Part shown: positions 1-7,199 of the stretch, one piece after another
Position numbering within the stretch: position 1 is the first letter of the stretch
How the letters are laid out: every line of letters begins with the position of its first letter
From: Thiorhodococcus mannitoliphagus
GTDB lineage: Bacteria > Pseudomonadota > Gammaproteobacteria > Chromatiales > Chromatiaceae
DNA: 32,307 nucleotides
Reading direction: 5' to 3'
NCBI RefSeq assembly: GCF_010915725.1
Contig: NZ_JAAIJR010000061.1
Span: forward strand, 1 to 32,307
Notes under the pieces: generated by a model
What the model was told of the DNA's origin: nothing
The model's database searches: none
What the model saw: the letters and a program-made list of their open reading frames with translations, nothing else
Made by a program: the position numbers and the translations under genes

Positions 1-36
1 ATAGCGTAAAGGTGTATGGGCATTGTCTGAATTCAT
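1..36 (-). CDS. 5' end of an unidentified leftward gene, cut by the window edge
   Basis: On the minus strand an ATG at 36-34 opens a frame of 12 codons (MNSDNAHTPLRY) that runs off the left edge. The start is supported by a strong GGAGGAG ribosome binding site at 43-49, six bases upstream of the ATG. The 60-100 stretch upstream is AT-rich compared with the rest of the window, as expected of a promoter region, but I see no convincing -35/-10 pair. Too little of the protein is visible to identify it. Confidence 0.6.
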   Translation of the reverse strand, partial: MNSDNAHTPLRY

Positions 37-40
37 CTTG

Positions 41-49
41 ATCTCCTCC
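41..49 (-). promoter_or_regulatory. Strong ribosome binding site for the left-edge gene
   Basis: Read on the minus strand, 41-49 is GGAGGAGAT, a near-ideal anti-Shine-Dalgarno match at good spacing from the ATG at 36. It is stronger than that of nearly every other gene in the window and is the main reason for calling a gene in only 36 bases. Confidence 0.6.
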
Positions 50-146
50 GAATGAAAAGAGGGCATTCGTATTAAATCGCCATGTTATTCAGATTTTTTC
101 GACAGCGAATCAGTTACTTAGTTCCTATACAGCGTCTGAGACGGCT

Positions 147-380
147 TTGGTGCTGGCGGCGGTGCGCGCGGTTGGCGAGGCGAAGGAGCATGCGGCCTAC
201 ATCGGCCTGGACGTCCACAAGGAGACGATTGCGATCGCCGTGGCCGAGCCGGGGCGCGGGGAGCCGATCTATCGCGGGGAGATCGCCAATGCGTCGAAGG
301 AGATCGAGAAGCGGATCGCCAAGCTCAGCGACGCCTATGACGGCGGGTTGCGACTCTGCTACGACGAAGTCGGCCCCTGT
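147..380 (+). pseudogene. IS110-family transposase, N-terminal fragment
   Basis: The frame starting near 147 (TTG, then GTG at 150) encodes the N-terminal part of a DEDD-type IS110/IS1111 transposase. It has the YIGLDVHKETIAIAV motif carrying the first catalytic aspartate, and about 50 residues later a YDEVGPCG motif, the usual site of the second catalytic acid. After GPCG the family similarity stops. The frame runs to 590 but its residues no longer resemble the family, so roughly the last two thirds, including the central linker and C-terminal domain, are missing. The fragment cannot encode an active transposase. No IS110 ends are visible. The exact breakpoint near 380 is an estimate. Confidence 0.75.
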
Positions 381-388
381 GGCTGTGT

Positions 389-541
389 GCTGTCTCCTCG
401 AGAGCCTGCCAGCTCTACCAGCTCTATCACTGTCACGTCACCCAGCCCATGTTGCGCTAGCAACTGCTTGAATGGGGCATCGAGCCCTCCGTGGGTCGGA
501 TCAATGCCGCTACTCAGCGGAAACTCGACCCCGGTTGACAC
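389..541 (+). pseudogene. Remnant of a second, different transposase
   Basis: In the frame of position 422 the bases read LYHCHVTQPMLR, a TAG stop, then QLLEWGIEPSVGRIN and soon a TGA. I recall this string (xLYHxxxTQPMxxxQLxEWGIxxSxGxIN) from an uncharacterised DDE-type transposase group, just after its helix-turn-helix. That is memory of the family, not a search. The in-frame TAG at about 458, the downstream TGA, and the lack of any flanking homology show a decayed scrap. It directly abuts the IS110 fragment, so one element probably inserted into or recombined with the other. Confidence 0.45.
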
Positions 542-620
542 TTGGGTATCACGCCCAGTCGCCGTCCGCGCGGCTCGATTCGGAGTTTAGACGCTCCGAG
601 CGATCAACCGGCGTCAGCCC

Positions 621-654
621 CATGGCTCGTCGGTCTGAGGCGAAGCCTCGCTAG
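621..654 (+). repeat. 34-bp dispersed repeat, copy A, with hairpin
   Basis: These 34 bases recur in inverted orientation at 25313-25346 with 32 of 34 positions identical. The core 637-649 is GAGGCGAAGCCTC, a 5-bp stem with a GAA loop. Read as protein in one frame, both copies end in RRSEAKPR or RRSEAKPP followed by a stop, which reflects shared DNA rather than a gene. This copy sits in the scrap zone upstream of the chemosensory operon; the other lies inside a transposon-like insertion. Confidence 0.75.
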
Positions 655-865
655 AATTGCGTCGCTATTTCTTGTCCCCAGGGTAGTTGCAGGCTAGAGT
701 TGCTGTAGATCAATCCTGCCAGGTCGGTTACACCGCAAGGTCCAAGCAGCGGATGCCTCAGTCTTTGCGAGCTGCGGAGCGCGCGCCGACTCCTACGTCG
801 CAGCGTCGGCGAAGTCAATCGATGGGACAACCTGAGCCCGAGATAACGCCAATAGGCTGTCGAAC
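655..865. other. Leader region of the chemosensory operon
   Basis: About 210 bases between the dispersed repeat and the first cheW start. No ORF here looks real. The promoter of the eight-gene operon should lie here or further left. A TTGCAG-like -35 near 687 lacks a convincing -10, so no promoter is called. No riboswitch or obvious operator palindrome is visible. Confidence 0.35.
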
Positions 866-1450
866 ATGCCGTATGAGACCAGGGGCCTTGATGGCGCCGA
901 TTCGGCGCCTGACGGACCCATTGCCCCCGCCAATAACGAATTGGCAGATCCGCAGAGCCTGAAGGAGTGGGCTGCCGCTTACGCGCGTTCTGTTGTCGCA
1001 CCCAGTGCAGGTGCGGATGCCGAGTTCATTCTCTTCCGCCTTGGCGAGGAACGCTTTGCGGCGAATCTCGATGAGCTTGACGAAGTCGCCAACGTGGTCG
1101 GCGGGATCGCGGTTGCGCATGCCAGCTCGCTGGTGATTGGTCTCACCAACCTCCGCGGCGAGGTATTGCCCCTGCTCGATACTGGCGCGCTGCTGGATGC
1201 AGGCTCGAGCGTCTCCATTGGTGCCAGCAACCGAACCTTGGTCGTGCGCGACCGGCGCGGACGGCGCAGCGGTCTGCCGGTCGATGCCGTCATCGGCGTC
1301 GCCAACTTAGACCCGACCACCTTCAATCTCTACCCGGGGCGGCGCGGCCATGGCCTGATTGGGCGCCTTGGCATCGCCGAGCACGATGACGCTGCGCTGA
1401 CACTCGTCGACTTGAGCCCGCTGCGGCGAGATACCCTTGATCAATTCTGA
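866..1450 (+). CDS. cheW: CheW-domain scaffold protein (first of two, Wsp-like operon)
   Basis: This 194-residue protein carries a single CheW domain from about residue 52 to the end. The domain begins with EFILFRLGEERFAA, contains the typical GLTNLRGEVLPLLD segment, and has a VDAVIGV strand further on. A CheW protein bridges the receptor tip and the CheA kinase in a cytoplasmic signalling array. The first 50 residues are a low-similarity, probably disordered extension. The start is the ATG at 866; its ribosome binding site is weak. It is the first gene of the operon, and the receptor gene starts three bases after its stop. Two distinct CheW genes flanking the receptor matches the WspB/WspD arrangement of Wsp systems. 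Which of the two it corresponds to cannot be settled by eye. Confidence 0.9.
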   Translation: MPYETRGLDGADSAPDGPIAPANNELADPQSLKEWAAAYARSVVAPSAGADAEFILFRLGEERFAANLDELDEVANVVGGIAVAHASSLVIGLTNLRGEVLPLLDTGALLDAGSSVSIGASNRTLVVRDRRGRRSGLPVDAVIGVANLDPTTFNLYPGRRGHGLIGRLGIAEHDDAALTLVDLSPLRRDTLDQF

Positions 1451-1453
1451 CCG

Positions 1454-3790
1454 GTGGTGTCGCCTGCGCCAAGGACCGCAAGCGATCTTGTGAACCCCGG
1501 GCACGCTGACGAAGATGCCATGACCAACGAAACAGATGACCTGCGTTATCAACCGGGGCGGCTCGAAGGCGACGGGCGCGATGGTCCCTCCGAGGAGTTC
1601 TTTACCGTGCCGGAGCCCGATGGTGTAGAAAGCGGTGTGCCATTCGAATCCCAAACGCCCGGCGACACTTATGGAGATAAGCACCGTCAAGTCCTGCAGG
1701 AAGCCGCGCCTGCTTTGAGTCTCAGCGCTGATGCCTCGCGCACCCTCGGCGGCATGCCGCTCAAGCGCAAGCTGATGCTGAGCTTTGGTCTGCTTACGAT
1801 GGTGATCCTGATCCTTGGTGTGGTTTCCCTCGGCGCGCTGCGCAACATCAGCGTGCACGGTATTGCCGAGATTGGCCAGCATGCTGATCTCGCCCGCCTG
1901 TCCAACGAGCTGCACGCGACCATCGCGCTGATCGGCGGCGAGGAGCAGAACTACCTGCTGTTGGAGGACAGTGGCGCGCCGCGCCGAGTGGCGCGGTACA
2001 GCGCACGCGCTGCTGAGCTGATCAAGGGCATCGGCGCCACTGTCGCGGGGATGGAGCATACCGCCGACAGCTTCTCCGCCGAGCAGTTGTCGGCGATCCG
2101 TGCCGCCGCCGCCGACTACGGCGAGCGCTTCGCGCAGCTTGCCGAGACCGTCGACACCGACCGAGTCGAATTGGCTGCGCAGGATGCCGATACGCGCGCC
2201 GCCGCTGGCGCGCTCCGCGCTGGGCTCGATGCCACCATCGGCGAATTCGATGCCTTGCTAGAGGGCCTGCGGCAGCGGCAGGGAAAGGGCATGGCCGGCG
2301 ATGGACAGTCGCTGGAGCCGCTACTGCAAAGCTTCGCCGGCGACTTGGCGACCATGGGCGGGGGGCTTGCGGCCTATGTCGCGGGTCTTGACCCGAGCTA
2401 TCCTGAGCTGGCCCGCGCTACCTTCGGCGAGGCCCTGGCCCAACTCGAGCTGCTGCGCGAGCAGAGCACCGACTCGCGCCTCAAGCGCGATCTTGGCGCG
2501 GCACGCAAGGCCCTGCTGGCCCATAGCGTGCTGTTGCGCGAGACTGCCGCGCAGCGTGCCGAGGCTGCGGACCGTGCCGCTCGGTTGGAGGCCCACATCG
2601 ACGCCGAGAAGGACGCGCTGCATGCGCTGGGCAGCAAGCTGAGCGAGCGCACCGAGGCATTGTCCGTCGTCGCCTGGCGCGAGATGGCGGAAGACAGCGC
2701 CATGCTGACCGCGATGGGGACCGGCGCGCAGTGGTTGGTGGGCATCACCGCAGTCATCGGCGTTGGCGTCGGGCTCCTGGTCTTGGTGACCATTCCGCGG
2801 CCCATCAGCACCGCCATCGGCCAGTTGGTGGATGGTGCTCAGCGCATCGCACGCGGCGACCTGGGAACGCCGATCTGGGTGCGGAGCCGCGATGAACTTG
2901 GCCTACTCGCGAATACCTTCGAGCACATGCGCACCAACCTGTCCGGGCTGGTGCGGCGCATCCAGCGCTCGGCGGTGCAGCTGTCGTCCTCGATCAACGA
3001 GATCCAGGCCGCGGCTACGCAGCAGGCGGCGTCCTCGTCCGAGCAGGCGAGCGCGGTCAATGAACTCAGCGCATCGCTGAACGAGATGTCTCAGAGTGCC
3101 GCGACCCTCCTTTCATCGGCGGAGAATGTGGGCAGCAGTGTCGATGGCATCGCCGACATCGTGGCTGGCGGCAACGAGAAATCCGAGGCGATGATGCGTT
3201 CAATGGACGCCATCGGCACCTCGACCCGCCAGACCGCCGAGCGCATCAAGTCCCTCAGCGATCGCATGGACGACATCAACGGGGCCGTGACCACCATCTC
3301 CGGCGTCGCGGACCAGACCACGCTGCTGTCACTCAACGCCTCCATCGAGGCCAACAAGGCCGGCGAGATGGGCAAGGGCTTTGCGGTGGTCGCCCACGAG
3401 ATCAGGCGTCTGGCGGACCGATCGATCGACTCCGCAGGCAACATCAACGCCATGGTGCGCGATATTCAGCGCGCGACTGAATCCTCGGCCTTGGCGATGG
3501 ACAAGTCCTCGGAAGAGATTCGCCATGGTGTGGTGCTGGTTGGCGAATCCGCTGGTGCGCTTGTCTCGATCAATGATTCGATGGAGCGTATCCAGGAACA
3601 GATGAGCATGATTCTCGAGAGCGTGCGCGCCCAGGCCGAGTCCTCACGGATGGTGCAGAGCACCTCGACGCAGATGCTGTCCTCGGCCAACATGGTGTCC
3701 AAGGCAGCAAGCCAGACCCGCTCAGTCACCCATGACCTCAACACCATGGCGGCGCAGCTATCGGCCGCCGTCGCGGCCTTCAGCACCTGA
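1454..3790 (+). CDS. Methyl-accepting chemoreceptor (WspA-like), HAMP plus MCP signalling domain
   Basis: A 778-residue transmembrane receptor. Residues 1-105 are a hydrophilic, acidic extension ahead of TM1 (about 108-130). A helical, Ala/Glu-rich periplasmic region follows (about 131-424), then TM2 (about 425-448), a HAMP linker beginning IPRPIS, and the MCP coiled-coil hairpin to the C-terminus. The tip reads ADQTTLLSLNASIEANKAGE then MGKGFAVVA, with E632 in the centre; enteric receptors have QTN and AARAGE there. There is no C-terminal CheR-binding pentapeptide; the protein ends AAFST. The start is uncertain: GTG at 1454 follows the previous stop by three bases, while ATG at 1520 would remove 22 residues; neither has a strong ribosome binding site. 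The ligand is unknown. Co-transcription with a diguanylate cyclase points to a surface or contact sensor rather than a flagellar chemoreceptor. Confidence 0.92.
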   Translation: MVSPAPRTASDLVNPGHADEDAMTNETDDLRYQPGRLEGDGRDGPSEEFFTVPEPDGVESGVPFESQTPGDTYGDKHRQVLQEAAPALSLSADASRTLGGMPLKRKLMLSFGLLTMVILILGVVSLGALRNISVHGIAEIGQHADLARLSNELHATIALIGGEEQNYLLLEDSGAPRRVARYSARAAELIKGIGATVAGMEHTADSFSAEQLSAIRAAAADYGERFAQLAETVDTDRVELAAQDADTRAAAGALRAGLDATIGEFDALLEGLRQRQGKGMAGDGQSLEPLLQSFAGDLATMGGGLAAYVAGLDPSYPELARATFGEALAQLELLREQSTDSRLKRDLGAARKALLAHSVLLRETAAQRAEAADRAARLEAHIDAEKDALHALGSKLSERTEALSVVAWREMAEDSAMLTAMGTGAQWLVGITAVIGVGVGLLVLVTIPRPISTAIGQLVDGAQRIARGDLGTPIWVRSRDELGLLANTFEHMRTNLSGLVRRIQRSAVQLSSSINEIQAAATQQAASSSEQASAVNELSASLNEMSQSAATLLSSAENVGSSVDGIADIVAGGNEKSEAMMRSMDAIGTSTRQTAERIKSLSDRMDDINGAVTTISGVADQTTLLSLNASIEANKAGEMGKGFAVVAHEIRRLADRSIDSAGNINAMVRDIQRATESSALAMDKSSEEIRHGVVLVGESAGALVSINDSMERIQEQMSMILESVRAQAESSRMVQSTSTQMLSSANMVSKAASQTRSVTHDLNTMAAQLSAAVAAFST

Positions 3791-3801
3791 CGGAGACTGC
3801 G

Positions 3802-4260
3802 GTGGAGGTGTTGCTTTTCGAGACTGCGGGTACGTCCTACCTCACGCGCCTGGATGCGCTGGACGAGGTGCTGATGCCGGTCGAACTCGAGCGGTTGGCC
3901 GGCGCGCCGCCCTTCCTGCGTGGCGTGATGAGCCTGCGCGGTGAGGTGTTGCCGGTGATCGCGCTCGGTGAGCGCCTCGGCGCCGGTGACCCCGGTCCCT
4001 GGAGACGCAGCAGCCGCATTCTCAAGGTCAGGGTCGGCCAGCGTCCACTCGGCTTCATCATCGACGCCATCGGCAGGATTCAGGCGCTAGATGCGGGGGC
4101 TGTGCAGGCGCCAATCTTGGCGGAGACTACCGACAACCGCTTCCTCGGTCCGCTATGGCGGATCGACGGCCATCTTGTTCAAGAGATTCGGCTCGACGCC
4201 GTGCTTGATGACGAAGCACTGCTCCAGCTGCATGCCCATCCACTTCAGCTGCCGCGATGA
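3802..4260 (+). CDS. cheW: CheW-domain scaffold protein (second)
   Basis: A 152-residue protein that is essentially one CheW domain. It begins MEVLLFETAGTSYLT, has the FLRGVMSLRGEVLPVIAL segment and the GFIIDAIGRI strand. It starts at GTG 3802, 11 bases after the receptor stop, and its TGA overlaps the cheA ATG by four bases (ATGA), so translation is coupled. Its sequence differs clearly from the first CheW, suggesting the two have separate positions in the array. It has no N-terminal extension. Assignment to CheW is firm; equivalence to WspD or WspB is inference. Confidence 0.9.
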   Translation: MEVLLFETAGTSYLTRLDALDEVLMPVELERLAGAPPFLRGVMSLRGEVLPVIALGERLGAGDPGPWRRSSRILKVRVGQRPLGFIIDAIGRIQALDAGAVQAPILAETTDNRFLGPLWRIDGHLVQEIRLDAVLDDEALLQLHAHPLQLPR

Positions 4261-7199
4261 TCGACTTTCTCGACATCTTTCGCGAGGAGGTCGATAGCAA
4301 CCTCAAGGAAGCGACGCGGCTCACGATCGCGCTGGAGAACGGCGAGCCCGAACGCGCGCAGACCGAGGCCTTGATGCGGGTGTTTCACACGCTCAAGGGG
4401 GCGGCCCGGGCGATGCAATTCGAGGAAGAGAAACAGACCGCGCACCTGCTCGAAGACGTCTATCACGACCTGCTCGACGGCAAGACCGACTTTCGCCCAG
4501 AGCTTGTCGATCTGAGCCTGAAGGCGATCGACTTCTTCCGCGACCAGGTCGCCGCGCGGGCGGCTGGCAGAGCGCTGCCGGATGTCAGCATGCTGGCCGA
4601 GCAGGCACGGCGCTACTGCGCAGGTGCGCCCTTGGCTGCGGTTGGCGCCGATCTCGCGCCGCAACAAGCCAGGCCGCCAGTGCCACCGTCGGAGGACAGG
4701 AAGGAAGCGACATCGCCGCAAAGGTCGACGACCGCAGCGGCGCGCTCCGATGCGGCATCGAGTCTGAAAACGGCAGCGGTCGCAGATGCCGAAAGGGCGC
4801 AAACGGATGCCTCCGATGACGCCCAGCTCTCCGCGATCTTCCACGCCGAGGCGCAGGAGCGTCTCGACCAAGCTGGCCGCTTGCTCGATGGCATCGATCC
4901 CGCCGGCTTCGCGCCGGAAGGGCTCGAGGCACTGCGGGGCTGCTTCCGCGAACTCAAGGGCACCGCGCGTGCCATCGGGCTCGATCGGATCTGCGAGGCG
5001 GCGGGCGCTGTCGAGGTCCTGCTGAGCCAGGTTGCCGCCGGCAGCCTGCCCGCGGGCTCGGACCTGAGTTTGCTTCTCCGCTGTGCACTGCGCTGGATTG
5101 GTCTCTTGGTGGCTGAGGGGGTCGCCGGAGCGCCTGAGCGATCGATCGAGCCGCTGCGAGAGCAGCTTGCCTGCTATGGTCGCGGCGAGCCGATCGGCGG
5201 TTGCAGCGCGCCTGGTGCTGGCGCTCCAACCGAGGTATCCGCTGACGCGCGCGCGGCCGGCGCGGATTCGAGCATTGGGTCGCGTGCGGGTGCGGGCGGC
5301 GGCAGTGAGTCCGAAGACCAGGTCTTCGCCAAGGCGCCGGCGATCGGCGAGGCCGAGCGCGAGCGTTCAGCGGCCACCCAGAAGCCTTCGGCCGGCGGGG
5401 GACGGTCCGCCCCCCGCCGGCGCGCAAGCGTTGCCTACGAGCAGCTCGACCGGCTGCATCGGCTGTCCGGCGAACTCACCGTCTCTGTTGGCGCCATGGC
5501 CGGCCAGCGCAACCGCGTCCGCCTGCTGGCGCGCGAACTCGACCAGGCCACGCGACAGATCGCGCGGGTCAGTGCGGGACAGCTCAACGCCATCTCCGGG
5601 GTTGGCGACGGCGATTTTGCCCTGCATGAGCTTTTGCAACCTGTCATCGAGCGCCTGGATGCGATCGGCGATGGGTTGGAGTCGCTGAGCCAGGTCCATG
5701 ACCGCACCGAGGGGCAACTCCAGCGGCTCGCCGGGCACCTGGTGGACGAGGTCACGCAGGCCAGGCTGGTGCCTTTGACCGAGTTGCTCGACGACTATCC
5801 GCGGATGGTCCGCGACCTCGCTCGGGACCTGGGCAAACAGGTTGCGCTGCGCATCGAAGGCGATCAGGGCCGGATCGACCGCGCTGTCCTCGACGCGCTG
5901 CGCAACCCACTCCTACACCTGGTCCGCAACGCCCTCGATCACGGGATCGAGACACCGCCGCAGCGCCGTGCCGCCGGCAAGGACGATGCCGGGCGGCTTG
6001 CCATCGAGGCCCAACAGCTTGGCTCCATGATGCGCATTCGGGTTGCCGATGACGGCGCTGGCATTGACCTCGACCGGTTGCGCGAGACCGTCGTCGGTAG
6101 CGGGCGCACCACCGAGACACTCTGGGGCGCCATGGGGATCGAAGAGCAGATGCAGTTTCTCTTCTTGCCCGGCCTGTCGACGGCGACCCATGTCTCCGAC
6201 CTCTCCGGTCGCGGATTCGGTCTCGACATCGTGAAGTCGGGGCTCGATGCCATGGGGGCACGCGTCGGTGTGCATAGCGAGCGCGGGCACGGCTCCTGTT
6301 TCGAGCTGCAGGTGCCCTTGAGCCTGGCGCTGACCCGCTGCTTGCTCGTCGAAGGAGGGCGCCATCCGCTGTTTGGCGTCCAGCGCTATGCATTCCCGAT
6401 GCACGAGGTCGTCTCAGTGGCCCGGGTGGATGCGCAGCGGTTGCGCCGCATCGAGGGTCGCCTGGCCGTCCGTCTGGGTGACGAGACGCTGCTGCTCTAT
6501 GAGTTCAGTCAGCTCTCGGGGCTGGCGCCGCTGTCATCCGAGGTGGCCGACAAGCATCTGCTGGTGCTCGGTGACGGCGAGCGGCGCGGTGCCCTGCTGG
6601 TGGAGGCGGTCATCGATGAGTTGGACGTGGTGACACGGCCTCTGGATGAACGCCTTGGGAAGGTCCAGGAGGCGGCCGGCGTGACCCTCCTCAATGACGG
6701 CGGATTGGCGCTGGTCGTCGATACGCCGGATCTCCTGGAGCGATTGGATCAAGGTGTCGTGCAGCAGATCGAGGCGAGCGTCGAGACGCCGGAGAAGGTC
6801 AGTCACATCCTGGTCGTCGAGGACTCGGTCACGGTACGAGAGGTCGAGCGTCATTTTCTCACTCAGGCCGGTTATGCCGTGACCACCGCGGTCAACGGCG
6901 TGGACGGACTCAACAAGGCCAAAGCTGGTGATCACGACATGGTCGTCACCGACATCGATATGCCGAGAATGAACGGCATCGAGCTGATCCGTGCGCTGCG
7001 CGCGATCGATCGCTTCCATGAGCTACCTGTCATCGTGGTCTCCTACAAGGATCGGCCCGAGGACCGCGAGGCCGCCCTTGACGCCGGTGCCAACCGTTAC
7101 CTGACCAAGGCGCAGTTCGACACCGATGCGATGCTCGAGACCGTTGCCGAGCTGCTCGCGGCGGCAAGTCCCGCAGCCTTTGAGCGGGCAGGGGCATGA
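4257..7199 (+). CDS. cheA: Hybrid CheA histidine kinase with C-terminal receiver (WspE-like)
   Basis: A 980-residue cytoplasmic kinase. The N-terminal HPt domain has its phosphorylatable histidine in FHTLKGAARAM (H44). A second HPt-like domain at about residues 180-290 has CFRELKGTARAIGL, with Arg231 where the histidine should be. A long Ala/Gly-rich linker follows, then the dimerisation helices from about residue 395, and the ATPase domain with N-box HLVRNALDHG (N558) and glycine boxes DDGAGIDL and GRGFGLDIVKS. A CheW-like regulatory domain starts near 690. A receiver (from about 849) has phospho-acceptor D899 in VVTDIDMPRMNG and a conserved lysine in YLTKAQF. CheA fused to a receiver is the WspE layout. 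It overlaps cheW and cheB by four bases on either side. Expected targets are the receivers of the cyclase, the CheB and possibly the multi-receiver kinase. Confidence 0.95.
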   Translation: MIDFLDIFREEVDSNLKEATRLTIALENGEPERAQTEALMRVFHTLKGAARAMQFEEEKQTAHLLEDVYHDLLDGKTDFRPELVDLSLKAIDFFRDQVAARAAGRALPDVSMLAEQARRYCAGAPLAAVGADLAPQQARPPVPPSEDRKEATSPQRSTTAAARSDAASSLKTAAVADAERAQTDASDDAQLSAIFHAEAQERLDQAGRLLDGIDPAGFAPEGLEALRGCFRELKGTARAIGLDRICEAAGAVEVLLSQVAAGSLPAGSDLSLLLRCALRWIGLLVAEGVAGAPERSIEPLREQLACYGRGEPIGGCSAPGAGAPTEVSADARAAGADSSIGSRAGAGGGSESEDQVFAKAPAIGEAERERSAATQKPSAGGGRSAPRRRASVAYEQLDRLHRLSGELTVSVGAMAGQRNRVRLLARELDQATRQIARVSAGQLNAISGVGDGDFALHELLQPVIERLDAIGDGLESLSQVHDRTEGQLQRLAGHLVDEVTQARLVPLTELLDDYPRMVRDLARDLGKQVALRIEGDQGRIDRAVLDALRNPLLHLVRNALDHGIETPPQRRAAGKDDAGRLAIEAQQLGSMMRIRVADDGAGIDLDRLRETVVGSGRTTETLWGAMGIEEQMQFLFLPGLSTATHVSDLSGRGFGLDIVKSGLDAMGARVGVHSERGHGSCFELQVPLSLALTRCLLVEGGRHPLFGVQRYAFPMHEVVSVARVDAQRLRRIEGRLAVRLGDETLLLYEFSQLSGLAPLSSEVADKHLLVLGDGERRGALLVEAVIDELDVVTRPLDERLGKVQEAAGVTLLNDGGLALVVDTPDLLERLDQGVVQQIEASVETPEKVSHILVVEDSVTVREVERHFLTQAGYAVTTAVNGVDGLNKAKAGDHDMVVTDIDMPRMNGIELIRALRAIDRFHELPVIVVSYKDRPEDREAALDAGANRYLTKAQFDTDAMLETVAELLAAASPAAFERAGA

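Noticed and set aside
389-541. The minus-strand 60-codon frame at 359-541
   Set aside because: The plus strand in another frame gives a more convincing transposase-like string, so the minus frame is taken as a shadow.
1307-2059. A 250-codon minus-strand frame across the cheW/MCP junction
   Set aside because: Shadow of two well-supported genes with clear domain motifs on the plus strand.
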